Shown piece by piece: positions 61,839-64,000 of a DNA stretch of 64,000 nucleotides. Both the position numbers and the translations under genes were made by a program. The stretch is from Paraburkholderia sp. SOS3 (GTDB taxonomy: Bacteria > Pseudomonadota > Gammaproteobacteria > Burkholderiales > Burkholderiaceae): contig NZ_CP018811.1 of the NCBI RefSeq assembly GCF_001922345.1, forward strand, positions 3,100,001 to 3,164,000, written 5' to 3'. The notes below the pieces were generated by a model. It was not told the DNA's origin and did not search any database. It saw nothing but the letters and a program-made list of their open reading frames with translations. The first letter of the stretch is position 1, and every line of letters begins with the position of its first letter.

Positions 61839-61967
61839 CAAAGCCTCCAACCGCATTGCAGGGAGCGCCTGCGCGCTCCCGATCCTTGCCCGTGTGACCG
61901 TGGACATCGGCCGACTGCCCGAACCGGTGCCCGCAATTTCTGCTTTGCTACCGCTGCCCTGCTGCTC

Positions 61968-62321
61968 TTACTTCGCGACGATCACGCCTTGCGCCTGCTG
62001 GTGAAAATCGTCGAAGAACTTGTACTCGCCCGGCGACAGCGGCGCGATCACGACAAACGACGACGCGCCGGGCGCCAATACCTTTTCCTTGCGCAGTTCG
62101 ACGCTCTCGAACTCGGCGGCGCCCTTGCCGACGTTATGCACTTCGATCTTGATACGCTGGCCGGAAGGCACTTCGATGCGAGCCGGGATCAGTTTGCCGT
62201 CGTTCATCTGGAGCTGGAACGTCGGCAGATCGGCAGCGTACGCGACATCGACCACAGCAGCCGAACCGACGAGCGACACCGCCGCGATTGCCGCACGCAC
62301 CATCCTGTTGTTAAGTCTCAT
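61968..62321 (-). CDS. ftrB: FtrB, periplasmic cupredoxin-like protein
   Basis: 117 residues with a signal peptide (about 1-29, ending YAAD) and a cupredoxin-fold domain (RIEVPSGQRIKIEVHNVGKG, VLAPGASSFVVIAPLSPGEY). There is no Cys in the mature part, so it lacks a type 1 copper site; this is usual for the FtrB/EfeO-type cupredoxin domains. It is proposed to oxidise or pass iron to FtrC. Confidence 0.9.
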   Translation of the reverse strand: MRLNNRMVRAAIAAVSLVGSAAVVDVAYAADLPTFQLQMNDGKLIPARIEVPSGQRIKIEVHNVGKGAAEFESVELRKEKVLAPGASSFVVIAPLSPGEYKFFDDFHQQAQGVIVAK

Positions 62322-62451
62322 GCATCATCCCTGAAGCTTCGCTTAAGAACGCGCGGCGCCGCGCGCCACGCGTTATCGTCGAGTCATGCGACTCGCTGCG
62401 TTCCTGCGTTTGCGCGTTCCCGCGCTCGATACCCGCGCTCGATACCCGCGC

Positions 62452-63000
62452 TTAATACCCGCCCTTCTTGCCGATGCCGGCGAACGTGAAGTCGTAATCG
62501 AGCGTGAACGGCTTGAACCACGGACCCACGCCGGTTTCCTTGTCGATGTGACGGCCGAACGCCATATGGCCCGTCTGCATCGGCGGCTCGACGATCAGCT
62601 TCAGGTGATACTTGCCCGGTCCCGACAGTTTCACGTTGTCGCCGTAGTGCGGGCCGTCGTTCGCGACCATCGCCATCAGATCGCCCTTCTGCGACCAGCT
62701 CGAACCGTTCTTCGTCAGTTCGTAATGCACCTGCAGGTACGGCATCCAGTCGCCTTCCGCAAAGCCGGTCGGATTGTTCTTGACCGCATGGATGTCGGCT
62801 TCGAGGTGAACATCCGAATCCGACGCCTTGCGCATCATCCCTTCAGGATCCATCGTGATCGGCTGCAGATACACGGCGCCGATTTCCATACCGCCCTGAA
62901 TCTGCTGCTTGCCGATCGGGTACTCGGCGGCCGCGGCCGGCAAGGCAACAGCCGCGGCAACGGCGAAAACACCACTGCACAAAATTGACGAAACGCGCAT
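62452..63000 (-). CDS. ftrA: FtrA, P19-type periplasmic iron-binding protein
   Basis: 182 residues: a signal peptide (cleavage after AAAA at about 25) and a P19/Tp34-type Ig-like domain with metal-site Met and His residues (GQ..MEIGAVYLQP, MAFGRH, LKLIVEPPMQTGHMAFGRHI). It binds Cu and Fe in the periplasm and hands iron to FtrB-FtrC. First gene of ftrABCD, under the Fur-like site at 63186-63201. Confidence 0.93.
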   Translation of the reverse strand: MRVSSILCSGVFAVAAAVALPAAAAEYPIGKQQIQGGMEIGAVYLQPITMDPEGMMRKASDSDVHLEADIHAVKNNPTGFAEGDWMPYLQVHYELTKNGSSWSQKGDLMAMVANDGPHYGDNVKLSGPGKYHLKLIVEPPMQTGHMAFGRHIDKETGVGPWFKPFTLDYDFTFAGIGKKGGY

Positions 63001-63127
63001 TGAAACTCCTTTGTTTTTGTAAGTCGTAGCGGACCGTCACGACCTGCCATGACGATTCACGCGAGGACTTTCCTGTTACCGCCGGCCACGAGTGCCGGCC
63101 ACGACCGCCGACTGCGTGCTCACTGCG

Positions 63128-63151
63128 AACCTCATTGCAAACCTCATTGCA
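63128..63151. repeat. 12-bp tandem duplication upstream of ftrA
   Basis: Two perfect copies of aacctcattgca at 63128-63139 and 63140-63151, followed by a partial third copy (aac). Lies between the Fur-like site and the ftrA start. Confidence 0.85.
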
Positions 63152-63185
63152 AACTTCTGCGACTGCGAAACCAGTAAATAACGGT

Positions 63186-63201
63186 AATGCGAACCATTCT
63201 C
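63186..63201. promoter_or_regulatory. Fur-like site upstream of ftrA
   Basis: aatgcgaaccattctc matches 12 of 16 bases of the Fur core. It lies about 185 bases upstream of ftrA, so the promoter must be close to it. Confidence 0.55.
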
Positions 63202-63392
63202 AATACTTGTCGCGAGTTTATCACTGTTCTGTTTCCGGGACAAATGCAAATGTGCTGGAAACCTAATCGCGACAGGGGTTTACGGGGAGCGTGTAGTCGT
63301 CTTGCCGGAGTAAAACAGGAAGTGAAACCAGGAGGTCGCGCCACGTGCGGCGCGATGCCGCACGCAGCGTAACCGAAGGAGATTTCATTTCG

Positions 63393-64000
<608 letters not shown>

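Larger units (their letters stand above)
63001..63392. other. Intergenic region between ftrA and uvrB
   Basis: 392 bases. Holds the Fur-like site, a 12-bp tandem duplication at 63128-63151 (aacctcattgca twice) and two copies of gccggccacga at 63081-63091 and 63094-63104. No gene is seen. Confidence 0.6.

Noticed and set aside
63144..63344. 66-codon frame on the minus strand upstream of ftrA
   Set aside because: Covers the Fur-like site and repeats, no ribosome site and no coding bias.

Overview
The window is GC-rich chromosomal DNA of a Burkholderiales bacterium, most like Paraburkholderia, Caballeronia or Burkholderia. The assignment rests on gene content (argP-lysE pair, pelABCDEFG, FtrABCD iron uptake, VC_2705-type symporter next to acs, Bfd/TonB/HemP iron genes) and on codon usage. 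It was not tested by a database search. Two genes are cut by the window ends: the argP-like regulator at base 1 and uvrB at base 64000. I see no rRNA, CRISPR array, intact IS or prophage.

Layout. 1-1076: a divergent ArgP-like regulator and LysE-type exporter. 1092-15363: one minus-strand Pel exopolysaccharide operon in the order pelA-B-C-D-E-F-G, ending in an extra secreted GH114-type glycosidase gene. 15850-23576: small membrane and hypothetical proteins, two TetR regulators, an Lrp/AsnC regulator facing a decayed acyl-CoA ligase remnant, an MgtC-like protein, a cupin and a ClC channel. 23880-33437: a minus-strand sugar locus with a GntR/UTRA regulator, MtnK-like kinase, MtnA-like isomerase, class II aldolase, ribose-type ABC transporter, DhaK and DhaL. 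A perfect palindrome lies just upstream of the regulator gene. 33658-42580: assorted genes, including two paralogous alpha/beta hydrolases (one fused to a cysteine-less AhpD-like domain), SDR, LysR and TetR genes, and an SDR pseudogene next to tRNA-Ser(GGA). 42822-50082: acetate/organic acid metabolism (DUF4212 protein plus symporter, acs, YqhA-like protein, class I fumarase). 50303-63000: mostly iron handling (bfr, bfd, tonB-exbB-exbD, hemP, ftrABCD) with Fur-box-like sites, interspersed with murI, a LysR/pirin pair, OsmC and a GlcG/HbpS-like protein. 63393-64000: the C-terminal part of UvrB.

How parts work together. In the Pel operon, PelD (c-di-GMP receptor with an RxxD site), PelE, PelF and PelG form the inner-membrane synthase. 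PelA modifies the polymer in the periplasm, and PelB/PelC export it. The glycosidase domain of this PelA appears degenerate, while the last gene of the operon encodes an intact-looking version of that domain. In the sugar locus, MtnK, MtnA and the aldolase make up a plausible DHAP-shunt route for 5-deoxyribose or methylthioribose. DhaKL is an unexplained second kinase. The iron block looks like a Fur-controlled set for ferrous iron and heme uptake, energised by TonB-ExbBD and buffered by Bfr/Bfd.
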